Shown here: piece after piece, positions 41,793-54,798 of the stretch | How positions within the stretch are numbered: position 1 is the first letter of the stretch | Layout of the letters: each line of letters begins with the position of its first letter | NCBI RefSeq assembly: GCF_905147045.1 | Contig: NC_065918.1 | Location: 8,184,001-8,248,000 of the forward strand | Direction: 5' to 3' | Source: Nymphalis io | Lineage: Eukaryota; Arthropoda; Insecta; Lepidoptera; Nymphalidae | DNA length: 64,000 nucleotides | Notes under the pieces: generated by a model | Database searches by the model: none | What the model saw: the letters and a program-made list of their open reading frames with translations, nothing else | What the model was told of the DNA's origin: nothing | Position numbers and translations under genes: made by a program

Positions 41793-43727
41793 TGCATTGT
41801 ACAGATTGGTCATGACTTGTTTCGCATCCTAGGGACTCCCGTAGCTTCTGGCGTCTGACCAAGTCTATGCAAAACAATTTCTGCTAACCTTCGCTGCCAC
41901 TGCTCAGAAATCTGGACGGATCGCTAGCTCACAGTCCGCAAGAGCAAGCTGATCTCCTGGCTAAACTCTTTGGCGACAATTCCGTCATCGATGATTGTAG
42001 TGCGCTGCCACCTACAATACCTTCATGTGGCCATACGATGCCTGACATCAAAATCAGGCAACGTGATGTGCGTGCGGAGCTGCAATCACTTGATATACGG
42101 AAAGCTAGCGGTCCCGATGGAATACCAGCCATAGTGCTGAAGAAGTGCGCAGTGGAGCTGTCTCCTGTGTTAACGCGCTTGTTCCAATTTTCTCTCTCTT
42201 CGGGATGTGTGCCGGAGGCTTGGAGAAGAGCTAATGTGCAAGCGGTTCCCAAAAAAGGGGATCGGTCTGACCCGGCAAATTATCGGCCAATAGCTATCAC
42301 CTCAGTACTTTGTAAGGTGATGGAACGGCTTTTAAGCAACCAACTGATCCATTACCTAGAAGATCACTGTTTAATTAAAGGTCGTCAGTACAGGTTTCGA
42401 CCAAAACGGTCCACAGGTGATCTTCTAGCGTACGTAACACACCTCTGGGGTGAAGCTATCGACAAGCATGGAGAATCGTTGGCTGTCAGCCTCGATATCT
42501 CCAAGGCTTTCGACAGGGTCTGGCACAGAAGTCTTCTCTCCAAGCTGCCGGCATTTGGTCTGCCTGCTCAGCTATGCACCTGGATTGCCAGCTTCCTACA
42601 CAAGCGTAGCCTTCGTGTTTTAGTTAATGGTTGCGCTTCACAATTCTATGTAGTGAATTCTGGGGTCCTCCAGGGATCTGTGCTATCTCCCACACTCTTT
42701 CTTTTGCATATCAATGATATGCTCTCTTTTGGGAACATACATTGCTATGCAGACGATAGTACAGTGCATGGTGGATACCACGGACGCGCAGTGGCTGGGC
42801 GAGCGGAAATTGAGGAGAGGCGGAAGGATCTTGTCATTGAACTCGATAGGACGTTAGAGCTCATCGCCAAATGGGGCTCTGATAATCTTGTTGAGTTTAA
42901 TGCCAAGAAAACACAGGTATGCGCTCTCACGGCGAAAAAGTCAACATTTTACCCTCTTCCCTCCCTCTGTGGTACTCCGCTGGTGATGCAAAGCAAAATC
43001 GCCATGCTGGGGATTCACCTTCGCTGCGACCTTAGTCCAAGGGATTACATCGAGGCTGTTATAAAAACAGCTTCACGGAAATTTGGAGTTCTGAACAAGG
43101 TGCAGCGTTTTTTCACGCCACAACAACTGTGCCTGCTGTACAAAACACAGGTACGGTCTTGCGTGGAATATTGCTCTCACCTTTGGAATGGCTCCGCTAA
43201 GTACCTACTTGAGGCCTTGGACCGGTTGCAGCAACGTGCCGTACGCATTATTGCCGACGTAAAGGTCACAAACACCCTTGAACCTTTACAATTGCGTCGT
43301 GAGATAGCAGCACTGAGCGCTTTCTATCGACTGTATCACGGCGAGTGCTCTGAGGAATTATTCTCTCTAATTCCTGCTTCCCCCTTCCTTCTTAAGTCCA
43401 CGCGAGCTGGTTCTCGATGTCACCGTCTAACTGTGACACCAATTCCATCGCGAACAAAGAAATTTGGCAACTCCTTTCTTTGTCGCACTTCCAAAAAATG
43501 GAATTTCTTACCAGCTCACGTGTTCCCCGCCTCTTACAACCCGGGTTCCTTTAAACGAGGCGTGAAGAGGCATCTTGCGGGCCGGCAAGGCAAAGGCGGC
43601 TAGTGCAGAACGTTTTTCCCGTCTGTACTGGCCGTCGTCGCGTTTGGACTCTACTACCACTTACCATCAGGTGGAGTAGAGTCATTTGCCCTCCCGGGGA
43701 ATATAAATAAAAAATAATAAAAAAAAG
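41793..43727 (+). mobile_element. LINE-A 5'-truncated copy (head-to-head pair, right)
   Basis: It begins at the codons for IVQIGHDL (gcattgtacagattgg) and continues to an A-rich tail near 43727. A one-base loss (catgacttg for catgaccttg) and a CAA to TAA change near 41886 break the frame upstream of RT. The same element family lies on its left in opposite orientation with no spacer. Confidence 0.93.
42038..43603 (+). pseudogene. LINE-A reverse transcriptase, no endonuclease
   Basis: 521 codons covering fingers, palm and thumb to the natural stop. The catalytic YADD box is present. Motif B reads GVLQGS in place of GVPQGS, and QYGFRPKRS has become QYRFRPKRS. Both are conserved positions, so activity is doubtful. 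The first ATG is internal to the LINE-A ORF. Confidence 0.88.
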
Positions 43728-44327
43728 GGTCGCGTACCCGTATACTTATATCTCTTATACCGGACAGGTACAAAAATACAAGCCCCATAAATAAATATAT
43801 GAATCAAATAATAAAATGTCCGACTATATGTGAAATATTCACATCTAACAGCGAAGCATAAATTTCATTTTCACAAACCGTTTTTACTGTGCCGTACTGG
43901 AATTTTTAATATTGCCGTTCCATTTCTCTATCATAAATATAATTGTAAACTATTTCATTCAAAGTATATAAATTATTTTGTATCTGTATATAAAAATATA
44001 TGTAGATATTATTAGTTTAGAATTTAATAAAACTTGATTAAAGTGTTTCAAATATAATAAGAAAATAAGCTTATTTCTATACTTTTATGTTATTTTTATA
44101 AATAACCTAAATAATATATACAAATATGTATTAATGTTTATTGCAATTTGGATTGACGTTATATTTTTATTTTATTGTATAGTTTTTTTTTTTTAAATGA
44201 ACCTGTTCTGTGTCTACCATTCAATCAAGATTAATGCCCTACTCGGACTCAATCAATCGGGCGAAATACTTTTATCTCTATTTCTGAGTAACTTTATTTA
44301 TTATCTCCTAGCATTGTTTTCTTGATT
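43728..44327. other. AT-rich sequence, no gene seen
   Basis: No coding frame or recognised repeat. Confidence 0.5.
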
Positions 44328-44396
44328 AATTTTTATACTTGATTAATACTAATTGCGCCTACTAAGCACAATCAGTATTAATCAAGTATAAAAATT
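44328..44396. repeat. 28-bp-arm hairpin
   Basis: Arms 44328-44355 and 44369-44396 pair at 27 of 28 positions around a 13-nt loop. The outer 23 bp are perfect. Confidence 0.93.
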
Positions 44397-45087
44397 TCTA
44401 GTCATAATATTATTTAAATATAGAGTCACAGCGAAGCGTTTATAATATATTAAGTGAATAAAGTATTATATGGAACATCGATTCACCTCCATCACTCACC
44501 ATCGAAAGAAATATTCAATTTAACATCCTGCTGTCCTTGTTGCGGTGTCATTACTATGGAATGATAGGCAATGATGAAAAATACGGTTTTTTTACAGAAA
44601 ACGGATGAACTTTATTTTCTGTTTGTCTGTTTTCTGCATAAATATTAAGAATCATATATCATCTTATCATATTGGAGTAGCAACGTAGTATTGACCATGA
44701 ATAATACAACCATTTTCTAAATTCAAAACTTATATTAGATGACAAGGTGATTTTTCCTGTTTCTGAATTTGTTTGTATGTATACTAATTCGATATTAGTA
44801 TTCGAGTGATTGTCTTGAAAATATTTCACTTATTGGATCAGTTTAAAGCTGAACTCGTTTCATTATATATTTCTTATGTGAAATAAAAATATTGATTACC
44901 TGTCTTTATATCTCTCCCTAGAAACAAGGGGATAAAATAATTGCGAATGGCTTTCGTAGTTGACATTAATTAGAAGTGTCGTATGAATCTTCAATTAACT
45001 TATCCCAATGCTCATCGTTTTCTGGCAAGTTACTTGTCTCGCGTGAGTGTATAAATAAGGCCAATAAATCATTATTTTAACAAGAAC
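44397..45087. other. AT-rich sequence, no gene seen
   Basis: No coding frame or recognised repeat. Confidence 0.5.
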
Positions 45088-45396
45088 GTCGTCATGGCCT
45101 AGTGATTATAACGCGTGAATCTTAACCAATGATCGTGGGTTCAAACCCGGACAAGCACCACTGAATCCTTATATCTTTTATTTATGTTTATAATTCATCT
45201 TGTGCTTGGCGGTGAAGGATAATATCGTGAAGAAACCTGCATGTGTCTAATTATACTGAAATTTTGCCACATGTATATTTCACTAATCCACATTGGAGCA
45301 GCGTGTTGGAATAAGCTCCAAATCTTCACCTCAAAATGGAGAGGAGGCGTAAGCCCAGCAGTGGGACATACACAGGCTGTTACTTACTTACTTACT
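45088..45396 (+). mobile_element. S1 SINE with (TTAC)n tail
   Basis: Complete from gtcgtcatggcctagtg to caggctgttac, then ttac repeated four times. The B box gggttcaaacccg is intact, but the body has scattered changes, so it is moderately old. No clear target duplication. Confidence 0.9.
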
Positions 45397-46321
45397 CACA
45401 TAACCTGGGTGGCATATTTTGTTATTCTGATAAAAATACTAAATATTAAGTTATGTGATAACCAAAAATATGTTTAATTCCTCATAAAAAATTCCATTCC
45501 CTTATTTTTCCCTCTAGGATATCAAATTATATCCTAAACGTCCATTATGGGCGGGTGCCTACGTCACTCTTATATCTAAACTCGATAAACATAACTTTAA
45601 TAATATTGTCTGGCATAGTGGCGATTATAGTTTAGTTTAAATATTTTTGTAAATATGTTGTGACAGATCCTTTTGAAAATTAAAAAAAAAAAACAATAGA
45701 AGGCGACACGAATACTTGTTATAACATTTAAATTTAATATTTCATAGATATCTAATCACTATATTGATAAAGGCTGTGTTAGCGCTTTAATACACCTGTC
45801 TCCACCTTTTGAGGGGACAAATGTCAATATCATTATAGTAAGAGGGGTTATACAGCAAAATGCTAATTTTTAGCTTAAATGTGGTGGGGTACGACCAGTT
45901 CAAAGTTAAAAATAGAGTGTATGTTAACTACATTATATTTTCAAGGGTTGTGTTTGATCAAAAACATAAAAGAATAAAACATTCTAGATCGAAAAAATTA
46001 AATGTTCTTTAACCTCAATTTTGTATTTATTAATACTAGTAACGCTATAGGTTATTGTGATAAAAAATGTATACATAATTACATTTATAAATAATTTTGT
46101 GCTGCCATTAAGGATTTCTTGTAAAACCCTCAAATTTTATTTTTATACCGATATTAAGCTCGTGGCTCTTAATACATTTCTTTTTTTATGTCTATTTTAA
46201 TTCAGTCGCTACGACACTGTTGAGACGAAAGGAATCTGTTGAGACGAAGAAAAATTACGGCACTTTGTTTTTATTAAAATATTATACTTAAAAGAACCAT
46301 ACCATATTTTTCAGAATATTT
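45397..46321. other. AT-rich intergenic sequence
   Basis: No gene or recognised repeat supported. Confidence 0.5.
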
Positions 46322-46460
46322 AATAAAATATCTGCAAAACAAAAAAATAACTAAAAACAATATTTCCGATCGATGTAGATAGTAACCGCATAGAAATGAG
46401 ATCATACACCGAGAGAGGTAAGGGAGGAATCTAAAATTTTGCTGGCTATATATGCGCTTT
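46322..46460 (+). repeat. Unclassified repeat Y, copy 2
   Basis: Matches 11111-11255 in order: A-rich part, gatgtagatag, tagaaatgagatc, accgagagag, a shortened aatct-aaaattttgct block, then gcgctt. Confidence 0.55.
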
Positions 46461-47500
46461 TTACGCCAATCCCCTACGGAGCATCGCCGATGACTACTCG
46501 TAGAGATTTCGACTTTCTAAATCTGGGTCTGCCGAACCTGATTTGCAAACACTGACGTCCACGCCAGCATGGATAAGGATAATAAAAATAATGAACATAA
46601 AACATATACATAAAGTCCAAGAAGGCCACTTTAATGAAGTAATTAGGTTGCATTAAAAATAAATCATTTTGTGTTAAGATAATTAAACAATTAAAGTAAG
46701 AAAAATAAATGGTACAAAAGTACATACACATATTATTATTTGATATTTATTTACCTTATCTCTGTTCAAGTAAAATACAAAAACTTTTGGCTTAATATTG
46801 CGATTAGTCCTGAATGAAATGTAATCAGCAAAAATGAAATATCGGTCGGAGAAAATATATTAAAAGGTCACAAGTGGACGAGACTGAGGTTACAAATATG
46901 GTTGTGGTTCGGGAAACTTTTGGATGAAATTGAGTTCACAGAAATGTTTGAGTCTTTGAATGAGTAAACTTAAATCGAATGGTGTTAAAACTGTTAACAC
47001 CAAGTAATAAGGAATACTATTTTGGCGTCATAATATTTGAATAAAAATTTTCAATTATTTTAACAAAGAAGTTCTAATTCTTGAACATATGTTGTTTGGT
47101 CTGCCGCTTCAGTAAGTGGAGACGAAAATAAATTTTTAAGGTTTTATAATGAGCTAGAAATAAAATTACTCTTTTCATATCTGCCCATATTATTACATAT
47201 TATAAACAAAACAGAATGAATTTTATTACATTTATTGGAAAAATATAAGAACTATTGACTTAATACTTTTATTAAAATCTGGTTTATAAATTATTATTAT
47301 AAAAATGATATTAGTGATACGCCTGACCGTATTTCGCGCTGCCTCCCGCCAATAGTGTATTACTTTTTAAAACCAATCAGACAGCTTGACGTATGACGTT
47401 AGGAAAGTTTAACTTGGCGGCACCTTGGGTGTTGCACTTTGGTAGATATCAGGCTGTGATTCAAAGAACCAAGATGAGTCAGAACCTAAATACAATATTT
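46461..47500. other. AT-rich sequence with one CCAAT/TGACGT cluster
   Basis: No gene supported. GCCAAT (47348-47353), CCAATCAG (47373-47380) and two TGACGT sites (47387-47392, 47394-47399) lie within about 50 bp, echoing the cluster at 3030-3092. Function unknown. Confidence 0.3.
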
Positions 47501-47993
47501 CACTGGGTGAGTAGTCAGCAGAAGTTCCTGGGATCCTGGTGGACTGATCAAGTTGGGTCAAGTCATGCGTGAGAGTGAAAGCGTAAGTAGTCCTTGCAGA
47601 TGGTCAGTTTTGAAGGAGTATAACCATAATTCTTGGCGAGTATTAAAGTCCCCCAAAACACCAATTCCGCGTTAGGAAACTACTCTTGCGCAGCATCTGC
47701 CACCCGACTAAGATAGTCAAATAGTCGGCTTGTATCCAATTCCCCTTTGTAGGATCTGTAGAAGCATACGTAGACTCGACTCTGACGAACCAGATCTACA
47801 CGTACCACTAACATGGAGAAGGAGAGGTCCTCCAAGCCGCGCAGTCAGTGATAGCAAACATCCGTCTTAACGAAAAAGCACATTCTGGCTTCCGCTTTGA
47901 AGGATTCTTCAAGTATGTATTTGGGTTAAATAAGGTAACTGTTATCGACAGGACGGAGTATTCGTACCTCAAAGCAACAACATTGATGAACAT
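47501..47993 (-). pseudogene. Old LINE-A-related endonuclease fragment
   Basis: The minus strand follows LINE-A EN from the MLFLTE region (near 47993) through the SFSMLVVRVDLVRQSRVYVC and GDFN regions to the ligand-binding end near SHPVE. There are many substitutions, frameshifts and a loss of about 30 bp near 47530. It is much more diverged than copies 1 to 5, so it stems from an older subfamily. No RT or 3' end remains. Confidence 0.85.
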
Positions 47994-48796
47994 GAATCTT
48001 CACCGCCAAGCTTGACATCAATTTTAAACACAAATCTATTTTCATGTGCATGACATGAAAATATAGTGCTTGCTCATAATCTTTGATTAAAATGAACGTG
48101 TACCAGTTGCTGGGTCATCTCGGCTAGGTGGCTAGTTGTGTAACTAATTAACTTTAAACAACAAAAGTTGACAGTTGTGCGGAATAAAGAAATAATTAAT
48201 TTTAGAACCAAGTATCTTCTGTTCCCTGTACTAATACATGTTATTACAGTATTCATTAGTTTATTATGTTATCTTTCTTCTAGATTACTGGTTCGAAGTA
48301 AAATATAGGTCCGAAGTTAATTTTTCCTTAAAGTTACTAAAATAGTATTCATAGATAAGGATTAAAATAATGCTGCAAATAAATTGACTGTCAATTATCA
48401 TTATTGTTAGCATTGTCGGTGCTTATATTTTGAGACAAAACAGTCGCCGTTACAACAATATTTGTCATCTACCAATTTATATGCTTCTCAAAATTTTGCT
48501 TCGCTAATATTAGTTTCGCTAGCGTTCGCCGGAATGAAATATTTATCCTCTCGATATAAACGAAAAATCGAATTTTGTGACCTTTGATCTTGAATATCTC
48601 AAGACGACATTTAATTAGACCTTTAAAATAACTTTTAGCACTGTTAAACAAAAGTTTACACATTTTTTTGCTTTTTTGCAATTATCATTTCGAGGTGAAA
48701 TCCCTAATATGACTGGGCTTTTAATTCAATTCGTATGGAAATGAACCTACATCATAAAATGTGCGATTATACTTCTTACTTTCAAACGAAAATATA
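47994..48796. other. AT-rich sequence, no gene seen
   Basis: No coding frame or recognised repeat. Confidence 0.5.
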
Positions 48797-48851
48797 GTTA
48801 ATAGTTACATATAGTATGTAACTTAGTTACATACTATATGTAACTATTAAC
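48797..48851. repeat. Perfect 26-bp-arm hairpin
   Basis: Arms 48797-48822 and 48826-48851 are exact reverse complements around a 3-nt loop (tta). Confidence 0.95.
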
Positions 48852-49159
48852 AAGAGGACGCTATATCGGATATTGATTGGAACCGAAACTTTTAACACGA
48901 TGGAGGAAACTCGAAATGGTAAAAATAACTTTATATTCAGTACGAACGATAGCTCGTGCTGCTATTTTATATATATAATTTTATCTGTCGACCAAAAAAA
49001 ATGTTCATGCAGTTTCCACGAAATGTTACAAACAGAAGTATTTGGATATCTTTATCCAAATGATGGATTGCTTCGTTGGTCTAGACTCTAGAGGATAGCT
49101 TATTAAACCACCACCCAGTTAGTAACATGCGGATCCTGCGAAAGATACCCCGTTCCCCG

Positions 49160-49441
49160 TTTTTTTTTTAATATAGAAAAGGAAGGCGGACGAGCATGGT
49201 CCACCTCACCAACGCCCATAGACATTGGCTTGTAGGAAATGTTAACCATCGCTTACATCACCAATGCGCCACCAACCTTGGGAACTAAGATGTTATGTCC
49301 CTTGTGCCTGTAATTACACTGGCTCACTCACCCTTCAAACCGGAACACAACAATACCAAGTACAGCAGTATTTTTGCAGTAGAATATCTGATGAGTGGGT
49401 GGTACCTATCCAGATGAGCTTGCACAAAGCTCTATCACCAG
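49160..49441 (-). mobile_element. S2 retroposon, full length, minus strand
   Basis: The minus strand runs from actggtgatagagctttgtg to gctcgtccgccttcc and a tail of about 10 A (T run at 49160-49169). Just before the tail the accatcaggtgg motif is shortened to a bare gaggtgg, so the conserved 3' motif is damaged. A small insertion (agcag) sits near 49365. Confidence 0.88.
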
Positions 49442-49479
49442 TAAAAGGGCAGTCCCATAGCCCTAGGGTTACGCCTTAT

Positions 49480-50040
49480 CTTTTAAGCCCCGGGCGTAGG
49501 GGCTGTGAGAGGGTCGAGATGACGCCGACGTCCTCTTCACCGTGTAAGATCGGCCTTTTCCCGCTCCTTCTGGACCATGACGGGGTCACAGATTGATGCC
49601 ACGGCCCTCCAAACTGATTCCCTGCGGACCATCGCCGACACGATTGCTCGCATGGAGAAGTCTTGTCCAACCTTACAGACCAGGAATGTATCCTGAGTGG
49701 TGACCCGGTCTGCACCATAGTGGTGGTACATCGTCGATTCGCAATCCATCTTACACAAATATTCCCCAAAACAACCATGACCGGTCATTTGCTACGTACG
49801 TCGAAAGGTGACTCATCGCTTCAAAAGGCTGGCATGATCGCTCCAACGACTCGTTTGCGCGCATGCAGTTCTTCACAGAGATGGTTGCCCTTCAGTGTTA
49901 ACGTGCGGATGCTGGTCCATGAGTTCGATGGAGACCTCACTCTACAATCCTGTCAGTAATGCTCCGCAGGGAAGCGGCGTGAAGTACTATATGCTTCTTC
50001 TGCGATAACGTCAAGGTCCAGAAGGGGACGGAGACGATGA
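49480..50040 (-). pseudogene. R1-clade LINE C-terminal region
   Basis: A GC-rich patch. A minus-strand frame (49537-49788) ends DTFLVCKVGQDFSMRAIVSAMVRRESVWRAVASICDPVMVQKEREKADLTR. The closing block, a conserved hydrophobic stretch, a tryptophan, then VM.QKE, is typical of the C-terminus of R1-type LINEs. The upstream part to about 50040 is broken by frameshifts. RT itself is absent. It need not be the same element as the R1-like RT at 33345. Confidence 0.6.
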
Positions 50041-50639
50041 AGACATCATCTCGTTTTTTTTTTATAGCTCCGATGACTGGGGGTTGAAATATATGACGTG
50101 ACCCAGCCTTGAAATCTCACATAGGATGGTATAAGGCAGCTTACAGGATTCATAATTATATCCAAATACATAATTGAAAATACTTAAGGTGTGTCACATC
50201 ACTATAATATCTTAGAATTTATTTCATAGATAAAAACATACAGTCCATAAAAAATAATATAACTAAGAGTATGAAACTCTTTTCATATCCATTCTCAGTT
50301 GTTTGTTGCAACATTTATTTGTGTTGTTGCTTCGTAGGGCTGATCGTCTAACGAACCGCTCGTCGGACTCACGGAATACTAACAAAAAAATGCTATTTTA
50401 GTCTTAACACGTAGAGCAATAGGATTCATATTTGTTTGTGTGCTAACAAGAAGAATTTAAAAATAAACGTACAGGTTTGGTTGTTTTACCAAGCTCTGCC
50501 GCGGGAAATGAAAAAGAACATAGACGCATATGGCTACACCTGTTTGTTTTAGTCGGCCTTAAATATGTATAAGTTTTTAATAATTATTCTCAATGATATC
50601 TTAAATTTTTATGTTGATGCATTTATAATCCATGTAAAG
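50041..50639. other. AT-rich sequence, no gene seen
   Basis: No coding frame or recognised repeat. Confidence 0.5.
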
Positions 50640-50760
50640 CAACGCGGAAAAGCATCATAAAGATCACAGGTGTGTCCACCAAGCCACCGGTCTAATGTGG
50701 TAGAATAAGCTCCAAACCTCATCAAGATGAAATCTTTGCACAGCTGTAAGATATTTACTG
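50640..50760 (+). repeat. S1 SINE remnant
   Basis: ggaaaagcatcataaagatc, ccaccaagccaccggtctaa and gtggtagaataagctccaaa match the S1 body loosely and then closely. Head and tail are gone. Confidence 0.5.
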
Positions 50761-53532
50761 GTGATTTTACATATATATAACTAGTCTATATTCTCTTACG
50801 ATATTACTATCTTCCATTTCAAATTTTCATATAATTCGTGGTCAAAATTAACAAAACATTAATACACAAACTTAATAATCATAGTTATTGGGAGAAATCT
50901 TATGCCAAGTCGTTTTTGCCATTACTGGCATATACAAGTCGAATAATAATATTAAAATATCTAACAAAGAGTTTAATTATAAGAAATGCATAGTTTCATA
51001 ATAAAGTCTTATACTCAAACATTTATCGATCAAATTAATAAAATACTTTAATAATTTGATTGATAAATTCAGTCGGAATTTTCCTATAATTTATTGAAGT
51101 ATCACGAAAATAATTGGGAGGTTTACAATTTAATAAAAGTAAAAACTTAAATTGCGGTACATATTTTCGTATTAATTAAGTCCATAATATACATGAGCGT
51201 TTTAACATTACGTTCTTTTTTAGTTTCGTAAGCAAATATCTTATTTTTTCACAAAATAATAAGAGCACATTAACGATCGACTCGAATTCCGTCCAGAATA
51301 AATTTGACATGACTACATATTTAAAATATTTACAGTGGTGATTAATTGAACAATGGTGTGCCCTTCTTTCTAATGACAAAACAATGATGATAGAAAGAGA
51401 TAAATCACTGTCTAACTGAAAATCCATTACATAAAGATTGTAAGCATGGCCGATATGAGCGCGCCTAAAGCTAGCAAAATTTCAGATTTCACCCGTGAGA
51501 CACACGCCCTCGATAGGCAGCCCACGATTATCTGTAAATATAATTAATTATGAAGTTTTTGTCTCAATACATAATAAATTTTGTCTACTAATAACATTAC
51601 GAGTATAAATCAAAGAATTGTAAAGATTAAAGTAGAAAACATTTCGTTATTATTTTCTATTGAGAAAATTTTATTTTTTTATGTTTCTGATCTGACGCAA
51701 CCCTTAACTTTTTATCTTTGAACCGGGTCTACCCTATGCAAAATCATATAAAAATACATATTATACTTTCAATATACATTATATTTTAATCGACAATTGT
51801 TACCATTATTTCGAAATTTCTATTACACCGAGAACTCAATCAGTTTTTAATAAAATGTATGAGTATATAATTAAGTATAAATTACTTCTTTAATTTCTAC
51901 ACGAGATCCAGAAAAGTTTTTTTTTTATATTTTATTTATTTAAGGCCTTAATGTAAATACAAACATGTATTTAGTAAATGTATACATTGAGAATATTTTT
52001 TTCAATAGACAATGTTTAATAACATCAACTACATCTACTTCACATTCTATTTATATAATCTAGGTACCCCCCGTTTATTGAGATTTTTAATTTGAGAAGC
52101 AGTTATAGACTCTTAGTCTGAATAGAGCACAAACTAATATATCTCTTATTCTTTCTCACATCACAATATTGTAATGAATGCGATTTTAACTTTTTTTCAA
52201 ATATGATTTCAAGCTATTACGTAACACGTACAAAGGTACTTTTTTGCTGAGGTCCAACAAAAGATTTTTGAGTATTTTTTTCAGATTTGATCATTTGGCC
52301 AATTCATTTGTGTATAAAAGTGACAATTAGGTTAATGTATGAGCACCAATAAAAAGACGCACTTTCTGTGTAATTAGCAATCTATAAAAAGTTTACCTTC
52401 TTAACTACAACTTCTACTAACTTCTTAACTTTAACTTCGACAGAGCGAGTAGCAATTTATTACATAAATATATAAAATTTCTATAATATGATATTGACAA
52501 AATTTAACTTTAGCGTATCGATATAATTGGTATTTCTCGAATAATTTTGTAATTACGCCATTTATCATGCCGATTTCATTGTTGCGAAATACAATACGTT
52601 CAATTTTATTTGTTATACGTCGAACTGACTATCGTTTATGTGACACGTGTTACATGTCGAAATTTTATCGAAGGGTTTTTTTTTTCGAAAATAACTCATG
52701 GCTGCAGATTAATCATTTGTTACCCGTCCCAATTTCGCATTGGTTTACGTGAGAATTTTACGATAAATTGATATTACCACTGAGATTATAATATTCTGAT
52801 CATGACGTCAAAGAACCTCCTTAAATTGTATCAAAATATAGTAAAAAGGCAATACAACTTATCGGTACGTATTTTTAATCATTGTTCCTGTCGTTCTTTG
52901 TCTATTATTCTTTGTCTAAATTTCAAATATATTTAAATCAAGTTTTGAGACTGAAGGTAGTCTAGTGTTTGAAAAGTAAAGTTAAAATTGGATACGAAGA
53001 CCAATAGGATAGAAACTAAGATTTAATTTTACCTACCTAGACGTTTCGACATCTGGTTGGCTAATGTGATTTGTAGTTTTACTTTCCTTTAAGAAATTCC
53101 AATTTTAGAAAATCTTTGGCATTCGAATATAAAAAAAACTTTGTAAGATATACTTACCTTGAATGATATCTGTTTTAAGCTTGTCATTAATTTGCTTGTC
53201 AATAAGTAAATTAGTCGAATATTTACTTTAATTTGTGGACTAAAAGGTTTTGATTAACCTCAATCACATATACATAAATAACCGTTATTAGATGACGCAC
53301 GAAAGTATGTTTTTGTCATAATGGCCGTCCTTTCTCAATTGATGGCGGTACTTTATTGTACCAATTATTCTAACTGACCTACGTTGGAAATGGTTTTAAT
53401 GTTTTTTGCCCCAATTTTTTTACACTCACCCTTATCTACCAGTAATTAATCCAATCATTATTTCGCTAATTGACTCAAGCAATTTGGCAATGTCGAATAT
53501 TTTATTTTATATTAATTTCCACGGATCCACGG
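50761..53532. other. AT-rich intergenic sequence
   Basis: About 2.8 kb with no supported gene. The only named item is the repeat Y scrap at 51457-51530. Short open frames here are A/T-driven. Confidence 0.5.
51457..51530 (-). repeat. Unclassified repeat Y, copy 3
   Basis: On the minus strand: cacgggtgaaatctgaaa, ttttgctagctttaggcg and cgctcatatcggccatg. It has the GC-rich core of repeat Y, without the A-rich half. Confidence 0.5.
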
Positions 53533-53577
53533 AATTCATTTAAAAACAATTATACCATAATTGTTTTTAAATGAATT
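53533..53577. repeat. Perfect 20-bp-arm hairpin
   Basis: Arms aattcatttaaaaacaatta (53533-53552) and its reverse complement (53558-53577) around 5 nt. The innermost pair extends it to 21. Confidence 0.93.
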
Positions 53578-54691
53578 TCCTAAAACATCCTTACACAGTT
53601 GTGACAAAGATATACATAATAACTTTATTAACCATATAACAGAAAAAAGTGGAATAACAGATAAAACAAGTAATTAAAATTAAAATATAAATTCTTCCGT
53701 ACAAAATAAAAAGTCAATTTAAATGTGTTATTTTACAAATTTTCTCCATAATAACAGAACAAAGCGGCGCTTTTGTTTAACTTTATCAATAGCTAACTTT
53801 TTGTTTACTTTCATAACTCTCTATTTCAAAATAAATTATTTCTAGTTTTGAGTTGTTAAGCAACTTCTCTTTGTTTAATAACTTAGTTTAAGTTGCTAGT
53901 TAAATTGTTGTTTAAGGATAAAATAATAGCTTACCGACCCCATTTCGGAAGGGTTCGGTATAGCCCAAATAGTCTAAAGCGATACTTTTTTAAATATATA
54001 AAGGTAATTGTTAATCTTATACAATTATAAAACGCTAATTGTCCTTACTTAGTAAACATCCCTATAATATTTATATATAGTATTGTCTCCTTAAGTACTA
54101 ATTTATCATGGTTACATGTTTTTTTTTATTAATATAAATTTTTCAAAGTTATTGTATTTGATATAAGAAACAAATGGGGCTGGATATATATGTTTCAACA
54201 ATAGGTTATTATATAATAAATGTATCCTGTTGTTCAATTTCCTGTACATATAAATCTTGAGTACAAAGTTTCGGTATTTCTGTACCGAGTAAATATTAGT
54301 TTTGACAGAGCCTGCGAATAGAAAACCATGGACTTAACATATTTATCTTTGAGTATATTTATGTAACATACAATAGTTAAATATACAAACATGATATCTG
54401 AAAATATATTGTATGTTCGTATCTTAAATATAGGCACATCGTATTTACTTTTTACTTGTATTTTGGTTTAGTAATCTGGTGCAACTTTTAGTAAATGCAG
54501 GTATAATTCAAAAATGTATCCATTACATGAAAAAACTAATCTCAAAGTTTTGTTGTTATTTCTCACTTACTTACATACGCTATGCGAATGCTCGCTGGTG
54601 CTTTGCTTTACACGGTTGCCCCCTCTTACAAAAAAAAAGCTTATTGTTTTTTTTTTGTTTAGGTAACAAACAGACAATTTGACTTACGTTC

Positions 54692-54694
<3 letters not shown>
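53578..54694. other. AT-rich sequence, no gene seen
   Basis: No coding frame or recognised repeat. Confidence 0.5.

Positions 54695-54736
<42 letters not shown>
54695..54736. repeat. (AT)21 microsatellite
   Basis: An uninterrupted 42-bp AT tract, the longest simple repeat in the window. Likely polymorphic in length. Confidence 0.95.
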
Positions 54737-54739
<3 letters not shown>

Positions 54740-54798
54740 ATATTACAAAAGTTTAAAAAATATCTACACAGTACCTATCCATGCGTTTCTTTAATAAC

